NCBI GenBank assembly: GCA_038049695.1
Contig: CP142451.1
Location: 41,427,001 to 41,491,000 of the forward strand
Direction: 5' to 3'
Source of the DNA: Cinnamomum chago
Taxonomy: Eukaryota; Streptophyta; Magnoliopsida; Laurales; Lauraceae
Length of the DNA stretch: 64,000 nucleotides
The translations under genes and the position numbers were made by a program. The notes under the pieces were generated by a model. The model saw only the letters and a program-made list of their open reading frames with translations. It made no database searches and had not been told where the DNA came from. How positions within the stretch are numbered: the stretch's first letter is position 1; each line of letters begins with the position of its first letter. This document shows, piece by piece, positions 1 through 11,720 of this stretch.

Positions 1-486
1 GGACCTTGCAAAGATTGTGGATCTTGAGCTTGAGAGGTGATTAGGAGCTTGATTTGCTAGATTGGAACCCAAGGCAAGTGGATGAATGGATTGTTTTGAT
101 TATTAACATGTTTTGTGAGAAAATTCTGGTTTCATTAAGGGTTTTGGTGATTTTAGTAGTTGTCTTTACTATGATTAATATTGATTTCAAAATGTGCTTA
201 TTGATGAGTTATTTCCCTCTTGTTCATGCTTGGAAAATGTATGCATCATATTGTGAAGGTTTCAAATGGTTTCACATGAATGAGTTTTCTCCACCTTGAG
301 ATTTATTGTGAATGGAAAGAATGGAAAAGGAGAAACTTGAAATGAGGAGCTCTTTAGCTCATTTTAATGTCTTGGAAACATATATTTAAACCATCTTGTT
401 TATAGTTCTATGTGATTGTGTAAGTGTTGGAAAGGAAAGGAAAAAGAGGAGGAAAAATCAGTGTCCCGGACCTGCTGCACGCCCAG

Positions 487-576
487 GTCCGATCGATCGG
501 ACCTACAGGCCGATCGATCGGCCTGTCTTTTAACAGTAAGGCTTTTTGGGCCGATCGATCGGCCGATCGATCGGAC
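487..576. repeat. Palindrome cluster, CGATCGATCG type
   Basis: Four perfect copies of the self-complementary 10-mer CGATCGATCG lie at 490-499, 511-520, 552-561 and 564-573, the last two almost back to back. Flanking GG/CC extends the symmetry. The LTR 3780-7760 has a GTCGAC cluster at the equivalent site instead. Confidence 0.9.
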
Positions 577-1984
577 CCTATGCATTTCTGGTACAGAAAT
601 TTCGGTGAAATTTGATATTGTGTTTTTTTTTGGAAACCTTTGGGCTTTCTATGAGTCCTAGGGGTATATACCTTAGTGTTAAGACCAATTATACCCTAAT
701 CTAAGGTCTCTAAGACTCGGGAACTAAAAGAAAAGAATGGTGTTGATTAGACACTAATTCTTGGTTTTAGGTGGGACCCTGACTACCCTTTTTGGACTGT
801 TTGGACCATGTGTGAGAATGTCTTGAGCCGACACGCCTCACGGTTGGTTCGGTGGCATCGAAGTTCAATCCATTTCAATCTTGAACGGGATGGAATGACG
901 CGATATCTTCTTTATATCTAAACACAAGTCTATTTCCTTGTTATCGCTAATTTTATTCCTTTCGATGACTGAATCGGTTGCTCGATGTTTCCGGATTAAT
1001 GTCATGCCTAGGACGGACCGTTTATAAGCTTGATTCTTGCTATTGTAACATCTAGTACTACCCATAAGCTCATTTTAAGTTTTGAAAGTAGTAAAAGTGC
1101 ATAAGGAGCCCGGAATGTCTTCAAACTCAAGGAGTACCAAGTAATTGTTATAATCGACATACGGGACCCCTATTCACTTAAATAGATCTTGAAACCGATA
1201 TTTTTACCCGAAATTGTTATAGTTCATTGTTTCACCTCTTTTCCCGAGATTTGCATTACATGACTTGTTTTCCCGAAAGCATTGGAGTTACTCTAGTAAC
1301 AGTCATTTGTCCCGAAGTGCATTGCATCACATGATATGACAGTGTGCCCTTGAGCACCCCGTTTTACCAGTTTATTTATTGTACTTGATTTACTTGTTTC
1401 CCGAAAGCATTGAAGTTACACTAGTAACAGTTATTTGTCCCGAAATGTATTGCCCGATATGAAGTGACAGTGTGCCCTTGAGCACCCCCGTTTTACCCGT
1501 TTATTTACTGTACTCGAATTACTTGCATATGTCTCGATTGGTTTTTGACCTATGAGTCGGCATCACTAAGCTTGGATACCTTGTCGGTTTGATCCACCGA
1601 CTTGGAAATCCCTCTCTCGTCCCGCCAGCTGCAGTTTGGATCCCGATACCCGGTTATTACCGTGGTCCCGTCCCGATACCCGGTTCGCTACCGTGGTCCC
1701 GTTCCCGTATATTTATATTGTATATATGATTTACGTTGAGTCTCCTCACCTTGTGTGACTGAGACCAACGTCCCGTTATACTCTTGTCACTTCGGTGATA
1801 GAGGACTTAGCTTCTTGTGATTGCCATCTTGTCAGTTCCCGATTCCTTGGATACCCGACCTGTTTTATATTGCTTACTTGCTTTCCGATAAATGATTCGT
1901 TTCCTTTATGAAAGTTGTTATTTAAACAAGTGTTAATATTCTCCAATGTAAATTCAGTTATTATTATATTGCCTTCTGTTCTTG

Positions 1985-2660
1985 GTACCCGCACATGTTT
2001 TAAATGAATGCCGGTTGGGCGAATACCCATGCTTTTACTTATGTTTCACACGATCGATGGTTTTACTAGATTTATGTGATTTCACATGTTTTTAATGATT
2101 ACCCGATTCGTTAAATACCCATGCTTTTACATATGTTTCAAACGATCAATGATTTTGCTAGATTTATATGATTACACATGTTTTAAAGGAATACCCGAAT
2201 TGTTAAATATCCGAGCTTGCTTTAAAGGACATTTGGTTTGTCAGATATCTATGTTTGTACCTATTTTTAAATGATACCCGATTTGTTAAATATCCATGCT
2301 TTGAAATATGTTTTAAATGACACTTGTTTACCAGATCCCTACGTTTATACCTGTTTTAAACGATATCCGGTTTGTTAAATATCCGCATTTCTACATAGGT
2401 TTCAAATGGACATTGGTTTTGCTAGACTACTATGAATACCTGGTTTGTTGTATACTTGTGTTTTTACTTAAGTTTTAAATGAACGTTGTTTTGCCATACC
2501 GCTATGTTCATACATGTTTTAGACGAACACCCGAATGTCAAATATCTATGATTATAGATGATGTAAACGAACACATGTTTTATTAGATATTCATGTTTTA
2601 CCCATGCTTGAAATGATTACAGATTTTTCCCCGAGATTCCCGACTTTGCACCCGTTTAAT
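1985..2660 (+). repeat. Degenerate 55-60 bp tandem array inside the LTR
   Basis: Repeated units contain ATGTTTTAAATGA, ACCCGATTTGTTAAATA and TCCATGCTT in the same order, with many substitutions. Between shared flanks the array spans about 680 bp here and about 535 bp in the LTR at 3780-7760, so copy number differs between the two LTRs. Confidence 0.75.
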
Positions 2661-3276
2661 TATATGCAGCATTTGATCGAATAGCATGATTTACCTTATG
2701 TTTTATTCTTCAGTATATTTGTTATCTTTTCATCCACCTGCCAGACCGTCGTGTCTGACCCACTACTTTTGGTACTCAGGTTCAGATTTCTTCGCCCCGA
2801 GTTGAGTGTTTTGTTGGCTGTGGAGCCATGCCTTGCAGGTTGGTTTGTCGGCTATGTCATGTAGACATTGAGCGTGACATCGGAGCTATGTCATATTTGG
2901 GGTAGTGTTTATAGCTTATTGTTGTATGGCTTCTATTAGCCTTTTTCTTGGGGATTCTTAATTAATGCATATGGATAATTGTAACTTGAACATATTTGGG
3001 AATGTAATATCCTGTTACTGTCAGCTCTGTAATTTATTGTGATGGTTACTCCAGTCTGATATGATTCTTGATATAATAGCTTAGTTCTAAAGGTTGAGTG
3101 CGACGCGGAATCCGATGGCCACGGACTTCGGGTCGCAATGCCACAAATGCTTCCGCAAAATATTCAGAATGTGTTGGAATGTGTTGTCTTCACACACGCG
3201 GATCCTGGGAGAAGTAAAATACATTTATGCTTAATCCCATTTCCCGCGCCCGAGGTTTCGGTTCGGGGGCGTGACA

Positions 3277-3779
3277 GGGATTGAATCAATTTAAGATTTA
3301 CATTTTCAAGAGCTGACGATAGTAAATCAATTTTGGAGAATTGGTGAAAATCTAGATAAGACTTGATTGTGGGGAAAATCTTGTGATTGTTGGATTCAAA
3401 ATTTGACTATATTGTGGTGGCTTTTGAAGAATGAAGGGACATAGACTGCATGACTATCGGCCAACTTATGAGATCCCTACAAGCTCATGAACGAGAAGTA
3501 TCACCAACAAGATTCATGATTTATTAGGGCTGTCCCTTAAAACAAACCTCTCCTTCAAAATCTAAAAGAAACTCTAAAAGCTATAATAGAGGTGAAATAA
3601 GCCGATGTTATGGTCATGGTGGAGGAAAAGGAGGAAGTGACAAAAGAATTTCTTTTTATTGATAATGGAGAAAGAGGCCAACCCCTATGAAAGATGGAAG
3701 GTTTGAATTTCAAGTTAATGTCACAACTATTAAGGTATGGCCATTTTTCTTTAAAATATAGAGAGCCTACTAGGCTACT
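3277..3779 (+). pseudogene. Ty1/copia gag remnant, part 1 (interrupted)
   Basis: Decayed gag of a Ty1/copia retrotransposon, with frame changes and stops. From about 3450 one frame reads MTIGQLMRSLQAHE, the copia gag UBN2-type signature. Another frame gives LKTNLSFK near 3540, and near 3580-3640 a third reads SYNRGEISRCYGHGGGKGG followed by SDKR, the glycine-rich basic stretch before the zinc knuckle. At 3779 it is cut by the solo LTR 3780-7760 and resumes after that LTR's TSD. The first about 140 bp (3277-3415) show no clear frame. The family assignment is recognition of motif order without a search. Confidence 0.65.
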
Positions 3780-5330
3780 TGTGAGAACCCGACCCCTAAT
3801 TTCCTGGTTTAGTGTTGTTTTATTGTGGATTAGTTTCTTTTAATGGGATTAGTATTTGTTGGGTTGAGTTTGTGAGCTAGAATGGTTTTTCTCTAGTTTT
3901 GGGGAATTTTGAGTGCCTTTGTAATTAGTGGGACCCTTTGGGGGTTCTTTTAGTGACTTTGCGCGTGATTGGGAGGTTATTCGAAATTCCCGATAATTCT
4001 TTTTTTAGTATCATTTGACTTATTTTGTTAACCTCTACAACTTTCGTGTTCACTCCGTACCCATTCGAAGCTCCGAAAATCAGTTTTTCCAGCCCTGAGG
4101 GCAAAATCGGTCTTTTCACATTAAATCTGGACCCAAATTTCGAGATCTCAGAACCATGCCAAAATTATACTTTTTGAAAACTAGATTTTATGAGAAGCAT
4201 TTTTCTCTTCTTCGTCGATCGCATCCGAGGCCCAAAAATAGATGTTTTACCCTTAGCAAGTTTTAAGTGTAGTAGGGCCCACACCCACCCATTATAAAAT
4301 ATGACTCCACCATCTCTTTCTCCCTCATTTTTCCACTCTCCATCTTTTCCACTCTCCAGCTACAGTACCAGCAGCCATCCTTCTTCTTTTCTTCCATTTC
4401 TCTTGCTCTAATGGAGCCTCCAAGCCACCAATCCGACGAGGGAACTCCGGCAACTTCTTCCCCTTCACCTCCTCTCTTGTTTGACATCATTTTCGTGGGA
4501 GGCCAAGGTGGGCAGCCCCTACTGCAAGCTTCTTCTTGTTGATTCATGACCCTAGAGGTAAAGACTCCTTCCCATTTTCCTTTGATGTGCAATGGCTTTC
4601 CCTTAGGTTCTATTCCCTAGTTTTGTTTGAGCTCATTCATTGTCTTTCATTGTTTAACCCATTTTAGGGTTTGTTTTGGGGTTTTTGTAGAGATTGTTGA
4701 TCTTGAGCTTGAGAGGTGTTTAGAGGCTAGGTTTGCTAGCTTGGAACCCAAGGCAAGTGGATGAATGGATGGTTTGAATGTTATCAAGTTTTATGAGAAA
4801 ATCCTAAATGTTTATTACTTGTTCTTGGTAATTTGATACATGTTTTCACATATGTTTCTTGCCACATTTCTAGTGATTTCGAAATGCATATTAATGGGCT
4901 TTCCTCTCTTGTTAAATCTCTTGGAAATGTATGCATTTCATTTGGTCAAAGTTTGTTCATATGGTTTTATAAGGAATGGGGTTGGTTTGGTCATTCATGT
5001 TTATGTTTATTAGTTGCATTGATTTGAAATAGATGCTCATTTAAAGAGTTTTGCTAAATCATCTATTGTTATGGAAATGTGATCAATAGTCTTTACTTAT
5101 CTCTAGATTTTGGCTCAAATGGACCTTTGAATAAGTTGGAGATTCTTCTCTTGTTTGGTGTTAAATGGGAAGAAGGAGGTGTTTAGATTTACTTTTCATT
5201 GGAGTTTTGATGAGTGTTTTAAGTGATTGTGGAAGAAATTTGTGTAGTTGTATACGTGTTGGAAGGAGGGAAAAAGAGGAGGACCAGGCCACTGCAGAAC
5301 AGAACCTGGGTTCTGTTCCGCAGTGTGCCG

Positions 5331-5478
5331 GGTCGACCTGGCAGGGGCCAGGTCGACCTGGGACACACTGACGAAATTTCTGGGACCAATTTAAGTTACA
5401 ACTCCCAGTCGACCTGGCCATGGCCGGTCGACCGGGCACATAGAGGCCAGGTCTACCGGGCCTAAGCCAGGTCGACCG
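5331..5478. repeat. Palindrome cluster, GTCGAC type
   Basis: Perfect GTCGAC hexamers at 5332-5337, 5352-5357, 5408-5413, 5427-5432 and 5471-5476, plus GTCTAC at 5451-5456. Most sit in the longer context CCRGGTCGACCKGG. A CCACTGCAG motif precedes the cluster at about 5289. This replaces the CGATCGATCG cluster of the sister LTR at 1-3276. Confidence 0.92.
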
Positions 5479-6629
5479 GCCTAACTGAGAAACCCCTGCT
5501 GGAATGCATTTTTAACCCTATTTTGGATGGGTTTAGGTGGGACCTTGGCTACCGTATTTGGACTCATTTGACTATATGTGAGGATGTCTTGAGCCGACGT
5601 TCTTCACGGTTAGTTCGGTCGCATCGGAATCCAATCCATTTCAATCTTGAACGGTGTGGGATAACGCGATATCCTTCCTATATCTATACGCGAGGTTTAT
5701 TTCCTTGGTTATCGCGAATCCTATCCCTTTCGGTGACTGAGTAGGTTGTACGATGCTTCCGGATTAACGTCATGCCTAGGATGGACTGTTTATAGTCTTG
5801 ACTTTTCTATCATAGTATCTAGTACTATCCATAAGCTCATTTTAAGTTTTGAAAATCATAAAGTGCATAAGGAGCCCGGAATGTCTTCAAATTCAAGGAG
5901 TACCAAGTAAATATAATAATCAACATACGGGACCCCTATTCACTTAAATAGATCTTGAAACCTATATTTTTCCCGAAATTGTAATAGTTCATTGTTTCAC
6001 CTCATTTCCAAGATTCGCATTTCATGACTTGTTTTCCCGAAAGCATTGAAGTTACACTAGTCACAGTTATTTGTCCCGAAATGTATTACCCGACATGAAA
6101 CGACAGTGTGCCCTTGCGCACCCCCGTCCTGCTCGTTTATTTATTGTACTTGATTTACTTGCATATGTCTTGATTTGTTATTTGACCTATGAGTCGGCAT
6201 CACTAAGCTTGGATAACCTTGTCGGTTTGATCCACCGACTTGGAGATTCCCCTCCCGTCCCACCAGCTGCAGTTTGGATCCCGATACCCGGTTTATTACC
6301 ATGGTCCCATCCCGATACCCGGTTAGCTACCGTGGTCCCGTCCCATATATTTATATTGTATATATGATTTGCGTTGAGTCTCCTCACCTTGTGTGACTGA
6401 GACCAACGTCCCGTTATACTCTTGTCACTTCGGTGATAGAGGACTTAGCTTTTTATGATTGCCATCTTGCCAGTTCCCGATTCCTTGGATACCCGACATG
6501 TTTATATTGCTTATTTGTTTTTCCGATAAATGATTCATTTCCTTTATGAAAGTTATTATTTAAACAAGTGTTAATGTTCTCCAAGGTAAATTCAGTTATT
6601 ATTATATTGTTTCTCGTTCTTTGTACACG

Positions 6630-7135
6630 CACATGTTTTAAATAAATGCCGGTTGGTTGAATACCCATGCTTTTACATATGTTTCAAACGAACAACGGTT
6701 TTGCTAGATTTATATGATTACTCATGTTTTAAATGAATACCCGAATTATTAAATATCCATGCTTTGAAATATGTTTTAAATGACACGTGTTTTGCCAGAT
6801 TCCTATGTTTATACCTGTTTTAAATGAATACCCGATTTGTTAAATATCCATGCTTGAAATATGTTTAAATGAACATTAGTTTTGCCAGATTTCTTTGGTC
6901 ACATATGTTTTAAATGAACACCCGGTTTGTTGAATACTTATGTTTTTACCTAAGTCTCAAATGAACGTTTGTTTTGTCAAACCTCTATATTTACACATGT
7001 TTTAGACGAACACCCGATTGTCAAATATCTATGCCTTTATAGATGATGTAAATGAACATATGTTTTGTTAGATCTTCATGTTTTACCCATGCTTGAAACG
7101 AATACATGTTTTGTCAGAGATTCACGATTTTGCAA
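6630..7135 (+). repeat. Degenerate 55-60 bp tandem array inside the LTR
   Basis: Same array as at 1985-2660 in the sister LTR, with fewer units. Recurrent words are ATGTTTTAAATGAA, ACCCGATTTGTTAAATA and TTTTGCCAGAT. Confidence 0.75.
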
Positions 7136-7760
7136 CCGTTTAATTATATGCAGCATTTGATCAAATAGCATGATTTATCATATGTTTTATTCTTTAGTAT
7201 ATTTGTTATCTTTTCATCCACCTGCCAGACCATCGTATCTGACCCACTACTTTTGGTACTCAGGTCCAGACTTCTTCGTCTCGAGATGAGTGCTTTTGTT
7301 GGCTGTGGAGCCATGTTTTGCAGGTTGTTTTGTCGGCTATGTCATGTAGACATTGAGCTTGACTTCGGAGCTACGTCATATCTGGGGTAGTGGTTAATAG
7401 CTTATTGTTGTATGACTTTTATTAGCCTTTTCTAGGGATTCTTAATTAATGTACATTGATAATTTGTAACTTGAATATATATGGGAATGTAATATCCTGT
7501 TACTGTCAGCTCTGTACTTTATTGTGATGGTTTACTCCAGTCTGATATGATTCTTGATATAATAGCTATATGCTAAAGGTTGAGTGCGACGCGGAATCCG
7601 ATGGCCACGGACTCCGGGTCACAACGCCACGAAAGCTTCCGCAAAATATTCAGAATGTGTTGGATCGTGTTGTCTTCACACACGCGGATCTTGGGAGAAA
7701 AATATATATTTATCCTTAATCCCATTCCCGCCCCCGAGGTCCTGGTTCGGGGGCGTGACA

Positions 7761-8015
7761 CTACTACTAATAATGTTGTGGAGGAAAGTTAATCATGCAG
7801 AAAACCAAATACAGAAATAGATCTGTGTTATTGGCATACAAAGGAAAGCCGAGCAAAATACGTGGTACCAGTCAAGTAAACACGTGTACAAAGGGGCGTG
7901 TTTGGTGAACTTGATGGATTGATAAGCAACCAAGTTTTATTTAGAGAATTTTCAATGGGTAATGGTTGTCCCATGATATTAGTGGCAATTGGATCTTTTT
8001 TTCTTTTCCTTTGCA
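7761..8015 (+). pseudogene. Ty1/copia gag-protease remnant, part 2
   Basis: Continues the fragment ending at 3779. In shifting frames it reads TTNNVVEE, then VNHAENQ, then SVLLAYKG, then NTWY. That is the order seen between the zinc knuckle and the protease active-site region (TWYLD..) of plant Ty1/copia polyproteins. The active-site segment itself is not intact (TWYQSSKHVY). Several frameshifts and stops make it non-functional. The split by a dated insertion shows the copia copy is older than the solo LTR. The end near 8015 is approximate. Confidence 0.6.
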
Positions 8016-9638
8016 CCCTGTTTAGTCCTTTTTTTTAAAATCCCTGTTTCACTGACCTGATGAGTGCTCACCTAATTTTCAAGTACATGGCAAGGCACAC
8101 ATACAGTACAGTTAAAATAGGTACACTTATCCATATAATGTAGGGGTGTGGATTGTGGAAAGGAGTGGTATATTAAATTAGCCATTCCACTAGTGTATCC
8201 TTTCATCAGTGAGCTTAATGTCATTGGGTTCTTTCCTAGCTATTGAAATATATCTGTCTTGATGTTTTTATCACATTGTGACGTCACTACTGTTTGATAG
8301 ACCACAGTGAAACCGAATCACACTTAGAATGAGGTTTTATTTAAAGTAGTTGCATATATAAAATTAGTTGTTTTCCTAAATCTCAGTGATTTAGGAAAAC
8401 AACTAAATCAACCATTATCCAGAACCAAACTAAATTCTAAAGCCTGACAGTTTGAAAATGACATCTGTTTCCAATAAGATTTGAGGATTCAAGTGGTGGC
8501 AGTCGGCAGGCAAATTTGTAGCATTGACTGCACCCAAAATGTGATCTAACACCAGGGGAAATGAGATGTGCTTCATAATGTTTTACAAGGTCTAGTCCAA
8601 ATTGATTTGAGTTTTCTTGGATTGATTTATTTGATGACATCTTAGACATGTCATCCAACCCCAGTAAAAGACATTCAAATATTCCCTAGGCAACTATGCA
8701 CTTAAATGCTGTCCATGTGGAAATATCATGATCATTGGTCTGAGAGGCTCATTTCAGCCAGTCTGGCTAAAGTCTTCTGCTCCACCTTGGAGGACTGGTG
8801 GGACTTTTACTATTACAGAACCTAATGCATTCTCATCAGGCCATTCCCTTCAAGTCTCCTGATTATCAAGTTCATGGTGATCAATTACAAAGCATCCTGG
8901 AAAGCAACCCATACTTTCATCCCATTGTAGGTATGGATGTACCCTCTGTGTCCCAGTCTAAAAGGAAAAAAGCTCAGTACTAAATCTTCCAGCTGCATAT
9001 ATTCCCACCCTTTTATCAAAGTTTGTGTTATTCCTCTTACCCTTTATAATCAGACAATTAAGACTCCACCTTCTGGAACGATTCTCTCTAAAAAGAAATG
9101 AAATGTGTACAGTTGTCATTGTATTAAATAATGAAGTGGGTGAGCAAAATTGATGCCATGGGGCCACCTTTCTGGTCAAGGTGAACTATGGTGAGGTTAT
9201 TCTTCACAAATTGAAGCTCATGTTGATAAGCATTTCTATGGCAGCTATGTTTCCTCTAAAAGTTTGTCTCACATGGAAAAGGAGTGAAAGTAGAAAGAGG
9301 ATCTGTAAAATAGTACATCCTGTGCCTTGCTCCTCGCTTTGTCAGACAGGTTTTTCCAAGTGAATCCCAGGATCTATTACTGGTTCCCCAAATTAGGATG
9401 AGGCCTTCATGATAGACAACTAGTAGTTTTATTTACGCTACCATGGATGTGGGACATATATTGCTCCGACGTTTGGAGGATGGTTTATGTTAGGCGAGTA
9501 GTTGGTCATAAAAACTTGTAAGACTAAGTTTAGAGTCCACTTTTACGAGTAGCACTTGGCTTACCTCACATTGTTGGAAAAATGTTATAGCTGATATGAT
9601 ATGTAGTCTTTTCCTTTTCCTTCCCAAGTTTAGTTTTC
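8016..9638. other. Unassigned low-repeat region
   Basis: No open frame with a recognisable product, no LTR termini and no obvious TIRs except the short hairpin at 8364-8406. The sequence is moderately AT-rich and looks intronic or intergenic. It may be intron of the topoisomerase-like gene whose exons start at 10085, but no upstream exon of that gene was found here. Confidence 0.5.
8364..8406. repeat. Perfect 19-bp inverted repeat with 5-nt loop
   Basis: Arms 8364-8382 and 8388-8406 are exact reverse complements (left arm starts TTAGTTGTTTTCC), separated by TCAGT. Pairing stops abruptly at both ends. It could be the core of an old foldback element or a cruciform; it is too short for a typical plant miRNA precursor. 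Confidence 0.85.
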
Positions 9639-9692
9639 TCATCATCATCATCAAAGTCTAGTCCTAACTATGTTAGTCTTAGTTACAAGAAT
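9639..9692 (-). mobile_element. RTE-like non-LTR retrotransposon 3' tail
   Basis: On the minus strand the segment reads AACATAGTTAGGACTAG and then CTTTGATGATGATGATGA. This resembles the 3' end at 22287-22330 (CCAACATAGGTGGGAC.. then CTTTGATGATGG..). A (TGA)n-like tail is typical of RTE-clade elements. Only the tail is visible, so the call is tentative. Confidence 0.35.
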
Positions 9693-9751
9693 TTTGTTTC
9701 TTCATTCCACTAGGCCCAAAATCCTCTGAGATCCACTAGGACACAAATATA

Positions 9752-9772
9752 ATATATATATATATATATATA
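9752..9772. repeat. (TA)n microsatellite
   Basis: Uninterrupted TA dinucleotides. Just downstream GTGTGAAATTCCACAC (about 9776-9791) is a short palindrome. Confidence 0.95.
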
Positions 9773-10084
9773 GATGTGTGAAATTCCACACATAACGTTA
9801 ACCACATTTCCAACATCACATTCTTTGTTTTCCCCCCTTTTTTCCTTTGTGCTTAAGGCTTATCTAGATGAACTGGGTTGATTAAGGCCATATGACCTTC
9901 AAAAGAAATGGAAAAACAAATTTCCTTTTCAGTTAATTCATCGTTCCTTCCCTTATTATCCAGTGTTTATATACAGTTTACCTCTTAAAACCTTTATTTA
10001 GTGCTAGCTGTGTGCCATTTGCCAAGAGCACTATGTTTTTTAGATTTTCTTTGGATCTTCCAACTAAGTTCCGGAATGTGGCAG

Positions 10085-10335
10085 TTGAACAAAGAAACGA
10101 AGGATGGAAATGTTGCAGAGAAGATTGTTGTTTATCAGCATGCCAACAAAGAGGTAACGATTCTGCTTGCATAACCATTTCAACTTCAATGATTGTTTTG
10201 GGTGGAACCTATATTCAGCTTTGTCGGGTTTCTTTTCGTTTGCAGGTTGCCATCATTTGCAATCATCAACGCAGTGTTTCCAAGTCCCACAGTGCGCAAA
10301 TGTCGAGGCTGGGTGAGAAAATGGATGAGCTGAAG
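10085..10335 (+). CDS. DNA topoisomerase I-like gene fragment, two exons
   Basis: Exon 10085-10153, preceded by a TTCCGGAATGTGGCAG acceptor, reads LNKETKDGNVAEKIVVYQ then HANKE, and is followed by a GTAACG donor. After a 92-bp intron with a TTTGCAG acceptor, exon 10246-10335 reads VAIICNHQRSVSKSHSAQ then MSRLGEKMDELK, with donor GTAGGA at 10336. This is the segment of eukaryotic type IB topoisomerase (nuclear swivelase that relaxes supercoils by transient single-strand nicking) between the catalytic core and the C-terminal domain that holds the active-site tyrosine. The reading frame is open across the junction. No catalytic residues fall in these exons. Neither the upstream core nor the downstream exons were found in the window; the gypsy element at 10561 lies 225 bp beyond the last donor. 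It is either part of a real gene with very long introns or a stranded gene fragment. Confidence 0.75.
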
Positions 10336-10879
10336 GTAGGATTCATTACATATCTCATAGTGTCACAGTGTACCACTCACACACATGTTGCATCTCACCC
10401 AAGCTCCCTGCAGAGCTCTCTCTACAAGAAGACCTCTCTCATCTCCTCTCCTCACTGCCAATCCAAAACCCCCTCTCTTTTCCCACCATAAATCCAGACT
10501 CTCCTCTTCCAACAACACCCCAAAGACCACTTTGAATTTGGTGTCCATCTCCATGCACCCTGTAACATCCCGAATTTCCAAGGATGTAATTAGCTCAGTT
10601 AATTGTGTTTTTAGCTAATTAAGCTCGTTATAAGCCAACCAGGTCCGATTAATCTTTAGGGTTGCGCGTGCGAAATTGGGTTGAGATCCGAGCCCGTTTG
10701 GGTACAGTAGGGGTGTGTGTCGTTATTTCCGGAAAGTTTCGAGGGCTTTTTAGTATTTTCCGCTTTTCGAGATTTTGGCACCATCGGGTAGATTACCTAA
10801 TTTCCCGGATTTTATTCTTCTGTTGCATCTCGATCCGGACCCTCGAACCCGACCCAAAACGTGACCGGGCCCAAACCCA

Positions 10880-11720
10880 TTACTTTCTCTCTCCTCATTT
10901 CTCTCTCTCTCTCTCTCCTCACTCATTTTCTCCTCTCCCCTCACTCCACGTGCATGGATAGCGGCCCCCCCTCTCTTTATTCTTTCCTTCCTTCTCCCTT
11001 ATCTTCATTTCCCTCCTCTTCTCATTCACTCCACACAGCAGCCCCCACCTCCATTTCTCTCATCTCTCGTTCTCCCTCCCCCTCTGTTTCTCTCTTCTCT
11101 CTCGTTCTCTCCATCTCACTCTCATCACCGCCGCCGGACGACGTCGCCACCGGCCACAATCACCAAGCTCTCTCCCTCCTCCACCCTCTCATCTCATCAC
11201 TCATTTCTCTCAATCATCTCTCCCTCACCCAGCCATGCTGCCCACTGTACCGGCACCATCACCGTCGCCGCCGGACCCACCTGCACCACCGGCGAGCTCC
11301 CCATCTCCGGCGAACCAGCCCACTCCATCTCTCTTTGTTTTCCCCTATTTTTCCCCTTCTCTGTTCATTCCTTTCATTCTCTGTTTCTCTCTTTCATTCT
11401 TTGTTTCCTTTTCTTTCTTTGTTTCTCTCTCTTACTTTGTTTCTCTCTCACTCCCTTGCTGCCAACGATTTTAGTCCACACCCATTTCATTCCCTCTCAT
11501 TTTCTCATCATCTCATTTCATTTTCTCTCATCTCATCTGATCTCATCTTCCATACCCATTCCACCCATCTCATTCTCTCACTCATTTCCTTTCTTTCTCT
11601 CTCTCACTTCCCTGCCAACGTGGAACACCCCCACCCACTTCCATTTTACTTTCTCTCTCTAATTCATTCTCTGTTTCCTTATCTCTCATTCTTTCTCCAC
11701 TCTTTATTTCTCTCTATCTT
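10880..11720 (+). repeat. C+T-rich low-complexity tract in the 5' LTR
   Basis: About 840 bp dominated by TCTC, TTTC and CACC words. It gives long apparent ORFs rich in Ser, Leu, Pro and His (for example 10861-11919), but three frames are open in parallel and the composition is skewed, so I do not call a protein. Position just inside the LTR suggests a promoter-proximal or leader pyrimidine tract. Confidence 0.8.

Larger units (their letters stand above)
1..3276 (+). mobile_element. Ty3/gypsy (Tekay-like) LTR, cut by the left window edge
   Basis: This aligns along nearly its whole length with the complete LTR at 3780-7760; position 14 here matches about 4690 there, so roughly 0.9 kb of the 5' end lies outside the window. 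It ends in GGGGGCGTGACA, the same 3' terminus as the other LTRs of this group. No primer-binding site follows at 3277, so it is a solo LTR or a 3' LTR. The TSD cannot be tested because the 5' end is missing. The segment at about 453-769 does not align with the second copy, although both flanks do. Naming as Tekay/Del-like rests on the TGTRA..CCC start and GGGGGCGTGACA end shared with the RT-bearing element at 10561. Confidence 0.85.
3780..7760 (+). mobile_element. Ty3/gypsy (Tekay-like) solo LTR, 3981 bp
   Basis: Begins TGTGAGAACCC and ends GGGGGCGTGACA, flanked by a perfect 5-bp TSD CTACT (3775-3779 and 7761-7765). No internal region, PBS or PPT is present, so it is a solo LTR left after LTR-LTR recombination. 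It interrupts a copia gag remnant whose reading continues on the far side. Orientation follows the LTR at 1-3276 and the PBS-bearing element at 10561, which shares the block around CGTCTTGAGCCGACG (here about 5586). Short ORFs inside it have no recognisable product. Confidence 0.95.

Noticed and set aside
8364..8406. Hairpin considered as a miRNA precursor
   Set aside because: 19-bp stem with 5-nt loop is shorter than plant miRNA precursors, and pairing does not extend outward.
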